NCBI RefSeq assembly: GCF_047496725.1
Contig: NC_132970.1
Location: 19,680,001-19,744,000 of the forward strand
Direction: 5' to 3'
Length of the DNA stretch: 64,000 nucleotides
Source: Anoplolepis gracilipes
Lineage: Eukaryota > Arthropoda > Insecta > Hymenoptera > Formicidae
Position numbers and translations under genes: made by a program. The notes beneath the pieces are model-generated. The model was not told where the DNA came from and searched no databases. It saw only the letters and a program-made list of their open reading frames with translations. How positions within the stretch are numbered: the stretch's first letter is position 1; the number at the start of each line of letters is the position of its first letter. Positions 1 to 14,600 of the stretch are shown here, piece after piece.

Positions 1-1542
1 ATCATTAATAACAATATTGTGTTGATAGTGAAAAATAAATAAAGTTTTAATAGCATCGACGAATCAAGTGACAACCGTTCGCACCAATATTTGAAAAAGC
101 ATGTACTTTCATGAGTTTTTTTGTGTTTTGTATTCTTAAAATCTCAACACTAAATATATATATAATATATATATATTTATATTTTTTATATATATCTATA
201 TATATATATATTTTAAATAGTATTCTTCGTTCGCGATTAAAACTGTTTAACAGTAAATTATATATATATTTTTGTGTATATAATAGATGCAGTCCATCTC
301 ATGTGTAACATTATCTTTGCAAACAATCGATGAATTATAAACTCCGTCAATACTTCAACAGAGAATAATGCACAGCATTAAATCTATTTTCTATAATGGA
401 AAGAGCAATGTCAACTTATATCATTTATCTATAGCATCACGGCGATAAAAAGATTTTATTTCGAAACTATTCGATGACAATTTGTGTTGCAAGTTGCAAC
501 TCGTACAACAGAAACAAAACAACGCTCAGAAAAAGTGTTTACTTTTTTACAAGTTACATTTTAGATATATATATTTTACACTCAGGAAAATAGCGTTGCC
601 TTTGTTCCAATGCGTTATGGACAAACTACAAATTCTGATTAAATTGCAATAAATATTTTTATTTGAATTTGTAGAGAACCATGATTTTGTATTTAAATTT
701 AATTTACTTTCACATAATTTATTTTTGTATAATTTTAAACAAAGATCTAAAACAATTTTAATTACGTATTATAATTAAATAATTGAAACTGTAAACATTT
801 TTAGCTATTTCATCAACAAACAACAAGAAGAACTAATAAAAGTGTAACATATTAAACGATTTATATCGAATAATCTTATATCGAATAAACTATATATAAA
901 GACCGCTAACAAATTAAATATATATTTAATTTAATATATTTAAAAGTGTATATTATATCGTCACGAAGACAGAAATAGAGAGAGAGAACGAAAAAAAAAT
1001 ATATTTATAAATTTAAATATATAATTATTTATATAAATCTCAAAATTAACTTAGTAAAGATAGTTTATTCAACATAATTAATTAAGTATAAACTTTAAAC
1101 AACATTATTTTTCGCAATCCACATTTTAAGATAAAAAATTTTATCCGCATGTTTCATTTGGAAAGCGAATATATATATATTGCTTCGATTAATAAGAGAT
1201 TGATAGTTTCATCACACGCATGGATATCATCATGCATCGAGCAGCGAAAAATAATTAATCTGCATAGTTTACGGCCGGAAGCATCTTTAACTCTGTAACT
1301 TTACCTTTACCTTTACCTTTCGTTTCTCGGAGATATGCTGTGTGTTTCATTTAAATCTAGAAAACTTATGTACTACTAATATCATTCGACATATATTTAG
1401 ATTACTGCTGCAAACAGGCCGCAGGATAAAGAAGCATTACCTACACATTGACCTTTCATTGAAATTATCGTCCTTTTCGTTCAATTAAGATTCATGTCCA
1501 ATTAAATTATCTCTGTCAGTCAACATACATGTATACATATGT

Positions 1543-1594
<52 letters not shown>

Positions 1595-2062
1595 CGATTG
1601 ATTCAGAGTGTTATGGAACACGATGAAAAAGTATTGTATAAAGAACTATACAAGATTACCTTTTTCTTCAATTTAAATTTCTTCCAATTTAAACGCGAAA
1701 TTAATTAAACATCATGTTGCCGCTAATATTTAAAAAATAATATTAATGTGTTAATCAACGCGAGAAATCTTAATTAAGCGATATAAATGATTTAAGTTGC
1801 TAAAAATTGATGTTAATTATCAAAAAATTACAAGAACAAAATTGAAAATGTTGCAAAATTGAAACCAAATATATTTTTAGATATCTTACGTTTCATATTG
1901 ATAATGAATTTAAATTTTGATCTGAGCTTCATCGCACACACATCTTTTTGAACGCGTTGCGAAAAATTCAGATGATTATCACGATAATATGATTTTTTGT
2001 CAACGGTCAATCGTCTAATCACTGTATATTGTATGATTAATACTTATGTGTGGACAGATTTC
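1..2062. other. AT-rich 3' flank of Gad1, no gene seen
   Basis: This stretch follows the stop codon of the minus-strand Gad1 gene and should contain its 3' UTR. The short open frames are low-complexity A+T sequence and do not look coding. It holds a TA microsatellite near 1547-1590 and a short run of about four CTTTAC-type hexamers near 1299-1322. I found no convincing polyadenylation signal close to the Gad1 stop on the minus strand. Confidence 0.6.
1547..1590. repeat. (TA)n microsatellite
   Basis: Uninterrupted alternating TA run downstream of Gad1. Confidence 0.95.
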
Positions 2063-5000
2063 TTACAAGTCATGGCCTAATCGGTCCATCTCGGCCAAGA
2101 GGAAATCGATGTCGGCTTCCGTCACGGCGGCACTGGAGATAATATTCCTGAAGAAGTTAGGCCGTCGATCGTCCGGCTGATAGCCAACCATCAACGTACC
2201 AGCTTGCATCATGCGGCCCTTTAATATTGGACAAATCTAGAAGTATAAATGATTCTTTAGTTCCGAGACTTTTCCGATAAAGAGATGGAAAGTTTTAGTA
2301 TTTTATTATTAAAGAATCTAAAGCTAGATATTTAAATCTGTTAGATTATATTGCTTGCATTAAAACCGGATGTCTTCAATTTATCAAACGCACCTCGCCC
2401 AAAATTTTTATTCTCTCCGCGGTATGTGGCATGTTTCGCACACGTGTGGGCAGGTACCAGAAACAGACGTTCACCAATTCAGGCTCAAGGATCAGATAGT
2501 ACTTGTCGGGCATTTGTTTAATCCTTCTAACCATGTACTCTGTCAACTCCATCAGCCGGTCCATATGTTTTTCGAAACCTTCTGAGCCCTGATAGTAAAA
2601 TAAATTTAACTCAGTAAAAGCTTATAAATCATCATAGAACACTTTTACAGAAATTTATCACTACTGAGTTAGTGATTAATTAATTACTTTGTAATTATTT
2701 TGTAGTTAAATTATTAATGTATAATAATTTTAGTGATTCAATGACTGAGCTTCTAGTGATTACAAACACTTCAGTGATTAAATACTGCCTTAATATTTAA
2801 CATAGTATTATTAGAATATTAAAGTATAATACTTTGCGTTAATGACAAAATATTGAGAATTATGAGAAGCATTGTTAAAAATTCAATTACTGAGATAAAG
2901 CACTGAATATGAATATTTCAATATTCAATTTCTAACAATAAATCAGTATTTGAGCTTATAAGCTCATTCGCTACGCGATGCGCTATTCTCTATCTATACT
3001 CGTGTTTGTACAAGTTTTTTTCATCAGCGATTATAAAGCATACAAAATGCGGTTAATAAGATTATAATAACTATAATAAATATATTATTTCTATCGGTTC
3101 AATTTCTGATTCCTATACAGGGGAATTTAGATATTAAACTGATTTTTTGGGGAAAAATGTCCGGGTAGTATTTATCGATAATTCTCAATATTTTATTAAT
3201 ATCAGTAATTTTATTAAGTACTTCAATTAGTGTTTGGACCAAGTAACCAAAAAATTAATGAAATACCGACCAGTATTTCTTTTTTTACCAATTATTTTAT
3301 TTTTCTCAATGATTCGCAGTATTAAATTCCATAAGGGCAATGCTACGTATAATGTCACGCGAGAGAATGCAGAATCAATGAGTAACGAGGAAGAGAGCAT
3401 AAAGGCAGCTTTGTGTAATAATCTAACGGATTTTACCTTAGCGCGCCATTGCAACCAAAGCTTGAAAATGTCATTGTGACGTCCGCATTGAATGACCTTA
3501 TCGCCAGTGTCGTACCTCACGTCATACAGCTTGTCCGTCATAAACAAGTATTCCGCGGACATTTGGTTACAGCTGATCAGTAGCCCCTGCAAAATGGAAA
3601 TAGCTCTCGCTTTCAAAATCGGTGAGAGACGATCGCATATAATATTTTTCCAATAACGGAACGCTTCCAGAATTGTCTCGCGGTTTCCGATTGACAGGCC
3701 GGAGGAGGAAGAGGGTGAGTCTGTCTGGGTCGATACGACGTTTCAACACATGCGCATGAGGAGGAAAATTCAGGATATTGAATTTACAAAATGGCGGATA
3801 TGCCACAATGATATTGCGCTCCATTATTGACAACCATTGTTTCAAATAAGATTATCCTTTTCAAAATATGTATACCTGCTTTCTCAAATTTTAACATATT
3901 TTTAAAAATTTCTACATTATATAGACGGAACTCTTAACACATAGTATCAATTTAAATAATGCTGATAAATATTTTATCTCAAGCTAAAAAAAGATTCTTT
4001 AAACGGTTTAGTTACCATTTATAATATTTTCGTTATTACTATTTATTGTTTTTAATATTAATGCTTGGTAAACTGAGAGCTGAATATTTAATTACATATG
4101 TAGTCGATTAGTTAAAAATAAATTAATACTTTTCCATATAGTTTTTAATTTGTAAATTTATATTAGAAAAAACAATATGATTGTCAATGTCACTGAAAAC
4201 GTGGACATCGCGCTTCAACGTCAACAGCAACGCGGTCCGACAAAAGCATGGCGCAGTCTCCCCTGGATATCTTGTGGCAGCCGGTGCACGGAATTTTAAT
4301 ATCCGAAGGGGAAGTACGGAGTTAGCAATAACTGAGTCGCGTGGGGGGAAGAACCCTCCCTAGCGGCGTGTTGGAAGCGGGGGGAATGGCAACATATGTT
4401 ATCTCTTAGTTTAATTAAATTCCTGTAGTGCCGCGCGCCCCGGCACGTAGATCTACCCCTTGGAATGCGGCTAGTTGTGTCGTTGGCCTTGCGCGATGCA
4501 GGAATTCAGTACGTTCAGAAACAGATAGAGGGAAACTCTTAAAAGTGCAGCGTCTTGGACATATCACGGATGCAACGTTGACATTTATTCGTGAATGCTT
4601 TTTATCCGAGATTTACTTGTCAGCGTTTTAATTTGAAGGAAAAACGTTGAGTAAAATGTCACAACTCGAAAAATAAAAAACGCTTTGTATAAAAAAGATT
4701 CTGCTGTTGTGTCATGAAATATTTTGATTAATTTATCAATACTTTTATCATTTATAGATTTATAATAATGAAAATATGTCTAATTACTCACACACAAACA
4801 CACACACACACACATATCTAATGTCAATCATAACTTACATCTTCCTTAAAATGGATAGAGGAACATTGAAGCAGGGCTCCCATAAGTTTATGAGGATTCC
4901 ATGTCACCGAGTCAGCCCTAAAAAAATCATATGTTATTAAGAAATTTTAATTTGCTCCAAAATCTAATTTCCAATTTTTCGAAAGTAATAGAACTGATAA

Positions 5001-8000
5001 AACAATTTAGTTAAAATGTTTTAAATATTATCCTAAACATCAAGCACACTATCAAATCTCTTTTGTAATTTTACATTATAGAAAAATATTATTCTATATA
5101 TTTTTTATAGATTGAAAACGTGTTTGCGGTAGCATTGTATATCATATAGACCAAGATTATGAATGGTATGGAAAAATTATTCTTCCTCTCGTCTTATCAG
5201 CAACCTGTCGAAGCGAGCCGCAGCTAACTGAAAAAACCAGCCAAACTCAGCTGGTCGTCAAACTCTTATCCACTCTTATCCACTCCCACGGGAACCAATA
5301 GGGGATAAAATATGAGTTATCTTTCTGCCGTGCTATGAAAAGAGGTCTATCAATTCGAGAGAAGAGCTATTAATATAGCCACGGGACCGGATTTAGTCCC
5401 CTGATCCTCTGGGACCTACTCTAGTGGTAAAAACCTTTAACCCTTCTTAATCCTTGAAAAAGTATTATGAAATGTGAACATCTACGTTCACATTCCTCAA
5501 CATAAACTTGTAATGTATTTTAAGTATTTTAGCAGTAATAATTTTAATATAAAGAAAATTGTGGGAATAAAAAAGAAGAAAACTAAATCTGGTAAAACGC
5601 AATAAATAGCAAGATAAAATTCTGCAATTATAATATTTGTTAAAAATATTATATTAATATTTTTCTGAAATTAGAATTTATTAAAAATTGCAAAAATTTT
5701 GCACGTGTGTTCTTTTTTCTATAATTATAAAATTTCAGCTTTAAGTATATACGTCGCGTGCTATGTGATAAATGTTTGATGCTTGGCAAGTGACATGTTT
5801 ATCGTGACACTGGTCCAGCGTGTCGGTTGAATGCCCTGTGAATGATACGAGGGTACTCTTGAAGTGCCCTTGAAGCACGATTCGTGTCGTTAACAGATGC
5901 TGTCCATTATTCACTTGTGTGCATCTTCTTCTGTTGCAGATTGTCACATTTTTATTTTATTCCAAATCTCGTGCAGTGTTTTCTTTTTTTTCCTCATTTT
6001 ATATGTTAATTTTAATTTATATTTAAACAAATATCAATATATGAATTTAAAAATTGTCTAATCTATGCAAGAAGAAAATTGCACTTACATTGCAGTATAT
6101 TTGTTCAAATTATTTTAAAATTAATCATTATTTATATAATTAATTTTATAATAAGTTAAAATTAAAATATGTAGATATTTATATTGCATCTTTTAAATAT
6201 CCAAAAATTATCATAAACTTTACGATAAATTTACGAGTAATAATTCATTAAAAAAGTAAGGCAAGAAATGTTCTTTGTATATAAGACGATAGATTGTACT
6301 TGAAAAGCGTGTATAAAGTGCAAGTGATTAATGCGATTCGCAGCTGGAGCTGGCGCGCGTGGCACCCTTCCGTACGCTTTTAAATTCATCTGAGATGCCA
6401 ACCCCAAAAGCTGCGCAATATATATTACAGAGAATGTTAATTACCCACACCCTTAAGTGTGATATGCACAGACTACGTACAAAAATTATATAATGCGAAT
6501 TTTATTCTTCTGACTCATCATCAGTAATGATAAAAAAGAAAATATGAACAGAGTTTAATGCCTACTGAGACATAATATGTTTTACAACGCAGAGATAGAT
6601 CTTATAGAAAAATCTAAATTAAAGATTTTCTTTAAAGAGTATAAAAAGACTAAAAAAAATTTTTATAATAATAAATTTTAATAATAATTAGCTTTTCAAG
6701 AAATTAATGGGGTAAAGGACGAACTTACAATTAGGAACTTAAAGTTTCTCTGATTTGAAGAAAGTTTTACAAGTGGTCTAATAATATCTCTTCCTAAATG
6801 AATTGAAACGTACACTTCGAACTTCACGTACACTCGCGATCTTTCCCGGTTTTGTTCCTTTCTACGAGATCATTTTTGAGCGACTTTAACCGAGAAGGTG
6901 AAATCACGACAGCCATTCTCGATTCTACGCATCGAAACGGGAATGCGACGGGGAGTAAAGAGGACCATCCAGAGGATGAGGTAGCTCTCTTTGTACGAGT
7001 TTAATCTGGCATTGTCAAGGCACCGGCTTTTATTTCAGTCTTGCGGAGGGAAGACGCGGTGGTGGCACGATGTCGCGGCGCGTCGATGTAAAAGGAGAGT
7101 TCTGTTCCACAAATGTGCTCCAGGGAACTGATCCAGCTGTTGCTCGTGCGTCGGATCTTTCTCAGTGCGCCATTCGTTTGCCATTTTAATCAAGACTTCC
7201 AGGAAGGAAGTACCCATCGCGGTACAGTCCACGTAAAAAAAATCACAAACGCACTATCTGTCATTGATATAATAGGAAAAATAAAATTAAATATATTAAT
7301 AAATAAAAAATAATGATAATGGTCTCCAAATATATTTTAAGTATTTTTAGTTAATTATATATTAAAGATATTCACTAGCAAAATAAATAAAAAATGAAAA
7401 ACGTTTTAATAATAATATATGAAATTATTATAATTTAAGAAACATTAAAGTCATCATCATAATCTATTATAAATAGATAAGATATATTTTTTTACTTATC
7501 AACATTTTTTAAATATAGTGACGATTGATAGATGGCTCGCTATCTTTTTTTTGTACATAAATCATTCCCGAGAGACTTCTCGCACCGATTTTCAGGTCAG
7601 GGATTGTGTGTTGTCGAATTGAGGGAGCAGATGCGCCTGGATGCAAATCGTGGATTAATCTCGCCAACCCCATACGTTCCTCGTCCGTACCCCTGACCCC
7701 TATCACAGCTCGGAGGGTTCCATTGCGTTCGTATCCATAGATATACTAGGTGAATCAAAAGTCGTGGATTTTCTCGCGCGCGAAATACAGATTTTCGATA
7801 AAATTTGAAATTAATATTGCTTATTTAAATATTCAATTGAATATCATATCTTTCTAAAAATTTTTCAATATTACAGCTAAATTTCAAAAAATATAATTTT
7901 GTTGAAACTATTTTTATACATTTATAATGTGCAAAGGATACTCGCTTCGCAATAATTGTACAAAATTTCCGTATCGATAGGAGTACTGCTAACACAAGAA

Positions 8001-9610
8001 GGCATTCTGAAGCAATCTGGCGCCAGCCCCTCGTAGCATCCTAATCGCGGTTTATGCGAGCAATACATTATGGGCTGACTGCCTTCGTCCATTCTCATGT
8101 AAAATCATTTTCATCCCGGCGTTCGAATCGCAGTTACCTCTAAAGCGAATCCTCGTATTGATTTTATTCCACATATATAATGCACATTAGGTTGAAGATG
8201 TTTTTTAAAGAAGTTCATCATAGCTAAGCCCAACTAAGCTCTGACTATAAAATACATGAATTAAATCTCCTATATGTACATATATCTACGATGTTCGGAC
8301 TTAATCGCAAAAGTAAATAAAATTGCGCAACGTAATTGCATTAATATATGTATAAAAGATACATTATAAGAACAATAAGCATATAAAACAACATTTGTTA
8401 AATCTCAACTGGAATGTGCCTCGGCTGTCTGGGCTTCTTATTATCCAATTAAATCACGAAGTGCGGATTGAACAACATCGCTTTCTCTGTAAAATTAGCT
8501 TTCATCTAAGAGTGCCCAATCTTCAGGTCATCTACTAAATAATTTTAAAATATCAACGCTTACTAAAAGGAGAACTATGATTGATAGGTATTTCTCTTTA
8601 AACTAATAAATGGATTCATAGTTTGCTCGGAATTACTTGATAAAATAAAATTTCACATTTCAGTTAGATCATTTAGGAACTGTAAGAACTTTCATAAAGA
8701 GTCTCACAGAACCTCTTATGGCAAGTTTAAACCGTTAAATCTCGCTATACGTGGTAATGAACTACGAGTATCTAATAATATTAATTTTTTCTGCCCGTGC
8801 CTAAGTTCTTTCATACAAACTTTACATAAACTGTTATTTGCTTAACCCAGTTATTTTTTATTACTCTTTTTATTGTCTTACTTCCTAATTTTACCAAAGA
8901 TATTTGTATCTTGTTTATAAATAAATAAATAAATAAATAAACATTATTTATACAACAATAGTATTTAATCTAACAATAACAAAAATATTATAAAACACTT
9001 TAATCTAAACTTTAATTTAAACTAAATATTATAAAACATTTAAAAATTATTAATAAAATTTATAATTTTTTAATAACTGTTTTTTATTCGATATGCAAAA
9101 AGTATATTTTAATATTTATATCAATACTCACCGTTCGATGCCAGTCAATCTCGGATGTCTATACTTTCTCGACAGAAGCAGTCCACCACCCCAAGCCGCC
9201 TGGAACAAAAATATAGAAAATTCAAAATACAATATTTGATGATGGAATGCTAGCAATTAATTAGAACGACGATATAATAAATAAGCAAAATGTAGGATTC
9301 TGCGTTAAGCAGTTCTTTGACTTAGAGTCTCCCTACAGTTCACTTATGAGTATTGTATTGGAACTTCTGTTGTTTCCCGCATTTATTATTTACGTTAAAG
9401 CTCTTACGCGTTTGGCATTTACGGCTTAAACTGTGTTTGGATGAACTTGATTGCATAAGCACATCTGATTTGAAAGGGATTTTACAACTTAAGTGAGAAT
9501 ATCCTTTAAAACTACTCGAACTGACATTCTCTCTTTTATTAATTATTATATTTATTATTTTATTGCAATTGTCAATTAAATAAATTATAATAAAAAATAT
9601 TATTTAATAA

Positions 9611-9641
<31 letters not shown>

Positions 9642-11281
9642 TTATTTATTTATAATTAATATGCAGAAAAATTGCTTGTGATTTAAAATAATATATTTAA
9701 AATAATATTTTACTTAACATTGTCTAAAAAGATTAATGTTCAATATCTCTAAATAATACTAATGTTATTTATGTTTAATATTCAGCACATAAATATACAA
9801 TATATGTTTCCACATTTTTCGAAAAGAGCGTTACTTACGTCGACATGCAACCAAAGCTTGTATTTTTGACAGATATCAGCGATTTCTGGGATCGGATCAA
9901 ATGCACCAATAACTGTTGTTCCCGCAGTGGCATTCACGAAGAACGGTATGTGACCTTTGGCCTTACGCTCCAGAATCAATTCCTCCAACTTCGATGGAAT
10001 AATGCGACCACGCTCGTCGCTAGGCACCATCACGCAATTATCCGTCCCGAGACCGCAAACGGAAGCGCATGATTTCACAGAATAATGGCACTGCAGGCAT
10101 TAATAATCCATACGAATGGTAAACAGTTTAATCAACTTCCTTTGTTTCTGATGTATCAAGGTATATTTAAATAACCTCTATAATTTCAATAGAAATTTAC
10201 TTAATGTCTCTCGAAAAATTTACAAATTTATAATTAACAATTTCAATAATTTTTACTTATCATATAACTCCAATTTTTTCAATTTTTAGATAACAAAGTT
10301 TTTTTAAAGGTTGAATCTTAATTAATTGTTAAACAGTTTTCGAGAAGAAAGACGAGTAGTTTTATCATTACTTTCTCATTTTAGGAATAGTTTTATCAAA
10401 AGTCAAATTTAAACGTACCTGATCGGACGTAAACATAACTAACTGTCCACCGATAGCAGAGAGTCCTTTTTCTTTATAGTACGGGAACATTTTATGCCTG
10501 GCCGCAAGAAAGGCGTAAAGGTTGCTAATAGATCCACCTGGAGCGAGAATGGAATCGCCGCAATTCCAACCTATGAGCTCGCGCATTTTTTGCAGGACGA
10601 CATGTTCCATCAGAATAAACACGGGAGCGATCTCGTAGGTAAACATGTTCGTATTTGCTGTCGCGGTTAGCCACTCACCGGCCATGGATATTAAATCGAG
10701 GCCACATGATAGTTGATTAAAGAAATGTGGATGTCCTAAAAGTAAGAAAAAACGGTTCCTTTAAAGAGATTATATATTCCGATTTTATATAATTTTTTGG
10801 CGAGAATTTTCCTAAAGTATACGTATTCTTGTTGAAAATTATGCAAATGCAATTAATTACTGATGTGTCAGTGACAATAATTAATAAATCATTCTGCTTC
10901 GATTGCGGCTGCAGTGATTGTTGACAAGTGACTCTTAATAGCAAAGTAATTAATAACGCTGACGTGGCACGTGTTCGAGTATTATTATGCTACACGCGAC
11001 CTCATCATAACGCGTAAGCCAAAGGCACGCTAGAGAAAAGGCGCCTAGAGAGAGAGCTTTAAGCTCTTCCAGAGTACGTTGTCATCCGCTCGGCTGAACA
11101 TCGCGCGAGGATCAAGCCTAATGCTTCTGTTCGATGGGATCCCAACCTTCTGATGCAACTAGGGGAGCGAGTATTTTATTTTCCCTCTCTTTCTCACATA
11201 AATGCGTAGCTATGTCAGTCTTCTAATCCGTTATTTGCGTTACGCATTAAACGTACTTACTTTAAATCAATATAAATACGT

Positions 11282-11312
<31 letters not shown>

Positions 11313-11625
11313 ATATTCGCGAAGAAACTGTAAAATACAAAGGAAAAGAAAGAATATGTGACTATTGAAATTTAAGAAGAACATTATTTCTCATGTTTCC
11401 TCCCATGTTTCATCAGGAAACAATCAATGAAACAGATAACGTATAGAGGAACCCTTCGAGAGCACTAACACCTTCTAAGGGATGAAGCAAATCCCTTAGT
11501 CTTTGAAATATGATGGATTCACTTCATTGAATATCCGGTATCGAAAAGACTTTGACCCTTGTGCGTTCGATATTCTTATACTTTTTGCACAATACACATA
11601 GGCTAACGTATCCCCCCCCCTCCAC

Positions 11626-11664
<39 letters not shown>

Positions 11665-14600
11665 ACAAAAACACTGTAAAAAAATAAAAAATATAAAATA
11701 TATAAAAAAAAAACATAAAGATTTTTAATCCACATGAGACCTAATCAAAATTATTTTATATATTAAATATATGATATGTGTTTAAATGAGACAAAAAGAA
11801 ATTTTTGTTGCCTATAAATGTATTTTAATTTTTGTTTTAAACAATGGTTGATACATGGCATCATCGTTCTCCATGAAGTATGGACGTTCCCCTTCACCGA
11901 CGGCTACCTCGAGCTTGGGATTTGCCGCGTGGCAAAGTCGAATTGACGTTAAAAGCCTAAAAGGATAATCTCCGATTCTTGTTGAAAAACTCATGAACAC
12001 AGTGTTTAAAAGAGTTCCATTAATGGAGCGCAAACTACATACTTAAATAAAGTAGCAACAAATGTTTCTTAACCTGTGGATTTTTATCATCTCATTATTC
12101 TATGAATTATTATCAACTTTATCATCTTATTATTTTAGCAACTAGAAATATTGCATATCATTAGACCCATTAACATATGTGTGTCCATTTAAACAAAACT
12201 GTAATCTCTCTAATACAAACGGTTTTTCAATATTTTACGTTTGGTTTTGAAAATTTGCATCGATTAGAAAGGTACTTAGAGATACTTAAAATATTTTTAG
12301 TTCTTCATTCAGCTTGAATAAAGTCTCAACTACCTCTCATAAATAATTACAAATCATCGATTGACGCCAGTATCAATAAATCCGCGAAAACCATCTCAGA
12401 CACGATGTCAGACGGTGATATTTGAGCCGTTTGTCGTACTGTTATTCGCAATTATCTCGGTCCGTGGAACGTGGCACGCGTCCGGTCGAAGGGTGTACGA
12501 AAAGACGATCCTCTCTCTTTTTCCCGTCTGATAGGAGCGACAGAATCGCATTGCGACTAAGGGTGGAGCAGGATTCGATGGTCCGAAGCGCCCGCATTTT
12601 GCGCGTCACACGCGTCGCTGCTCGACTAGATTGTTTGCAGAGGCTCTCAAACTCGCACACTGTCCAGGAAAAACAAACAAAGTGCGGCCAACTGATGCAA
12701 AATAAGCCGCTTTTCATTATATAGATTTGTGTCGCGAGTTTGAAATTGCGCGGGCGTTTGGCATTTTCTCGTAAAGATTACATTGTTTGTACTATTCTCA
12801 TCTCGTACTTATTAGCTGAGAGAAAAATGTATACCTATTTTTTTTTATTCTTGTAATTTTATGTCGTACACATATTTTTAAATATAAGTCAATTAGAATG
12901 AAAAAAAAAACGCAAGTGTATTCTTGCCTTAAATAAAATAAACAGATCAATATTACAGACTTGAATAGACGTTAATTTTGAAGAAAACATTAATTCTTAG
13001 AAATTGTAAAGCTCCTCTTGTGTGATAACAACGTCTAATCATCAAAAATGACAGCTTACGATGAAAATGTTGATATTGTACTATGTATAAATTACATTTT
13101 TTAGAGATTACATAATTTTTATATATAGCTTTATATTTAGTTTCTTATTTTTGCAATTGTATTTATGCTTTTTAATAAGCATAAATATAATTTTTTTAAC
13201 CACAACATCTCGATTTTCAGCTATTACAATAAATGATTTGTCTCAAACGTTCTTCGTAACTATCCAGAGAATCATTTTCCGACTAATTTGCTCCTGCCCT
13301 CACGTAGCATAGTCGAGAGAAAGAGAGAACACAAGGCGAACCTGCTCCGAGCAGACTGCGGTGATATATTATAGGGATCGGGATTTGTATGGAGCGAAGT
13401 GTGTAACTCGGGTTTAACATTAATGCCACGCGATCAATCATACTACTCATAAGGAAGAAAATATTGTGCCTGGCAGTGCTGTTATATTATTCCTATAAAG
13501 AATTTTGCAAAATTGTGTGTCATAATATGCTATTTTTATATCCCTTTATATTATATGACGGTAACTTTCTACTATTTCATTGTCCTAGAACATAGAAATA
13601 TTATCTTCAGAACTAGATACATTTCTTTATATTAAGTTTTATTTAAAGTATAGTTGTTTATTAATTTTTATTTAAAATATATATTTACCTGAAAAAAATA
13701 TTATAATTCTAATGCAGTACGATAAATGTTAAAATTATTCCTTTCTGATCAGATAATTGCAGCGAATGGAATGATGTGCAGTGCACTTTGATGCAAATAA
13801 ATGCGCTGAATGTTTTGCACACCCAGTATGCTTGTTCTTTTTCAACAGAAACTATCATCGCGCAGATACCATCCATGTGATACGGCATTTTTCACATTCC
13901 GTGACGGACCGATTCGCGCATTCCGCGACGAACTATCGGTATCAATTTAAATTCCTCCGACGCCGCACCCCGATGCTTTTCCCGCGTTAAAGCTTCGCGA
14001 AATGCCTCTGCCCCTATATCGCATAGTAAACCACCCTCTGCAACCGGGTTTTGCTCCCTATTTACTGTTTCCCCTCGACCCTACCGGAGAAAAATCGTGT
14101 AGAAATGGCTCTTAATTACACCAATCCTATTGAATTTGCCACTCTACGCAGCGGTGTCGCATACATATACTTAAGCATAATAACAATAAGGTCGTAGTGT
14201 CTTTTTATCATAATTATAATTTAAAGGACAATTATTTTTTGGATTATAATAATTTAAATTGTATCTATTGATGAAAATTGTGTCTATCTATTAATATAAT
14301 TATTATATATTAATGTATTTTATATTTTTATATAATATTATTATAATTGTATCTTGCATAAGTATACTGTATAATTCTACAAATGTGTGTCACTCTTATA
14401 TAATAAATTTGTGATCGTTTAATAATACAAAAGTAATTGTAAAAGTAATTTAGATTTTAGATTTAAGTTTCTATCATATTTTTTCATTTCAAGATGTTCC
14501 TTGAATCCATTGTTATCGCGTCGCAGAAAATTTTTATTTTTGATATGTTATTAGAACCAGTATTATATTGCGATTTCTATCGATATGTACTGGAAGATTT

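Noticed and set aside
1299..1322. CTTTAC-type hexamer run considered as telomere-like
   Set aside because: Only about four copies, and it does not match the insect TTAGG repeat.
3234..3479. Plus-strand open frame of 81 codons
   Set aside because: Overlaps the Gad1 exon 3586-3437 and its intron on the other strand; no domain or splice support.
4181..4631. G+C-richer patch with plus-strand frames inside a Gad1 intron
   Set aside because: No domain, and frames are short; more likely noncoding intron or regulatory DNA.
7035..7706. Two minus-strand frames (7232-7035 and 7706-7509) with fairly balanced amino-acid composition
   Set aside because: They lie within a Gad1 intron and show no recognisable domain. 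Gad1 is complete without them. They look like chance frames in G+C-richer intron sequence, though a search would settle it.
8101..8145. GTTCGAATCGC motif considered as a tRNA T-arm
   Set aside because: No matching acceptor stem, D-arm or anticodon stem could be built around it.
9845..10072. Plus-strand open frame of 75 codons
   Set aside because: Antisense shadow of the Gad1 exon 10090-9839.
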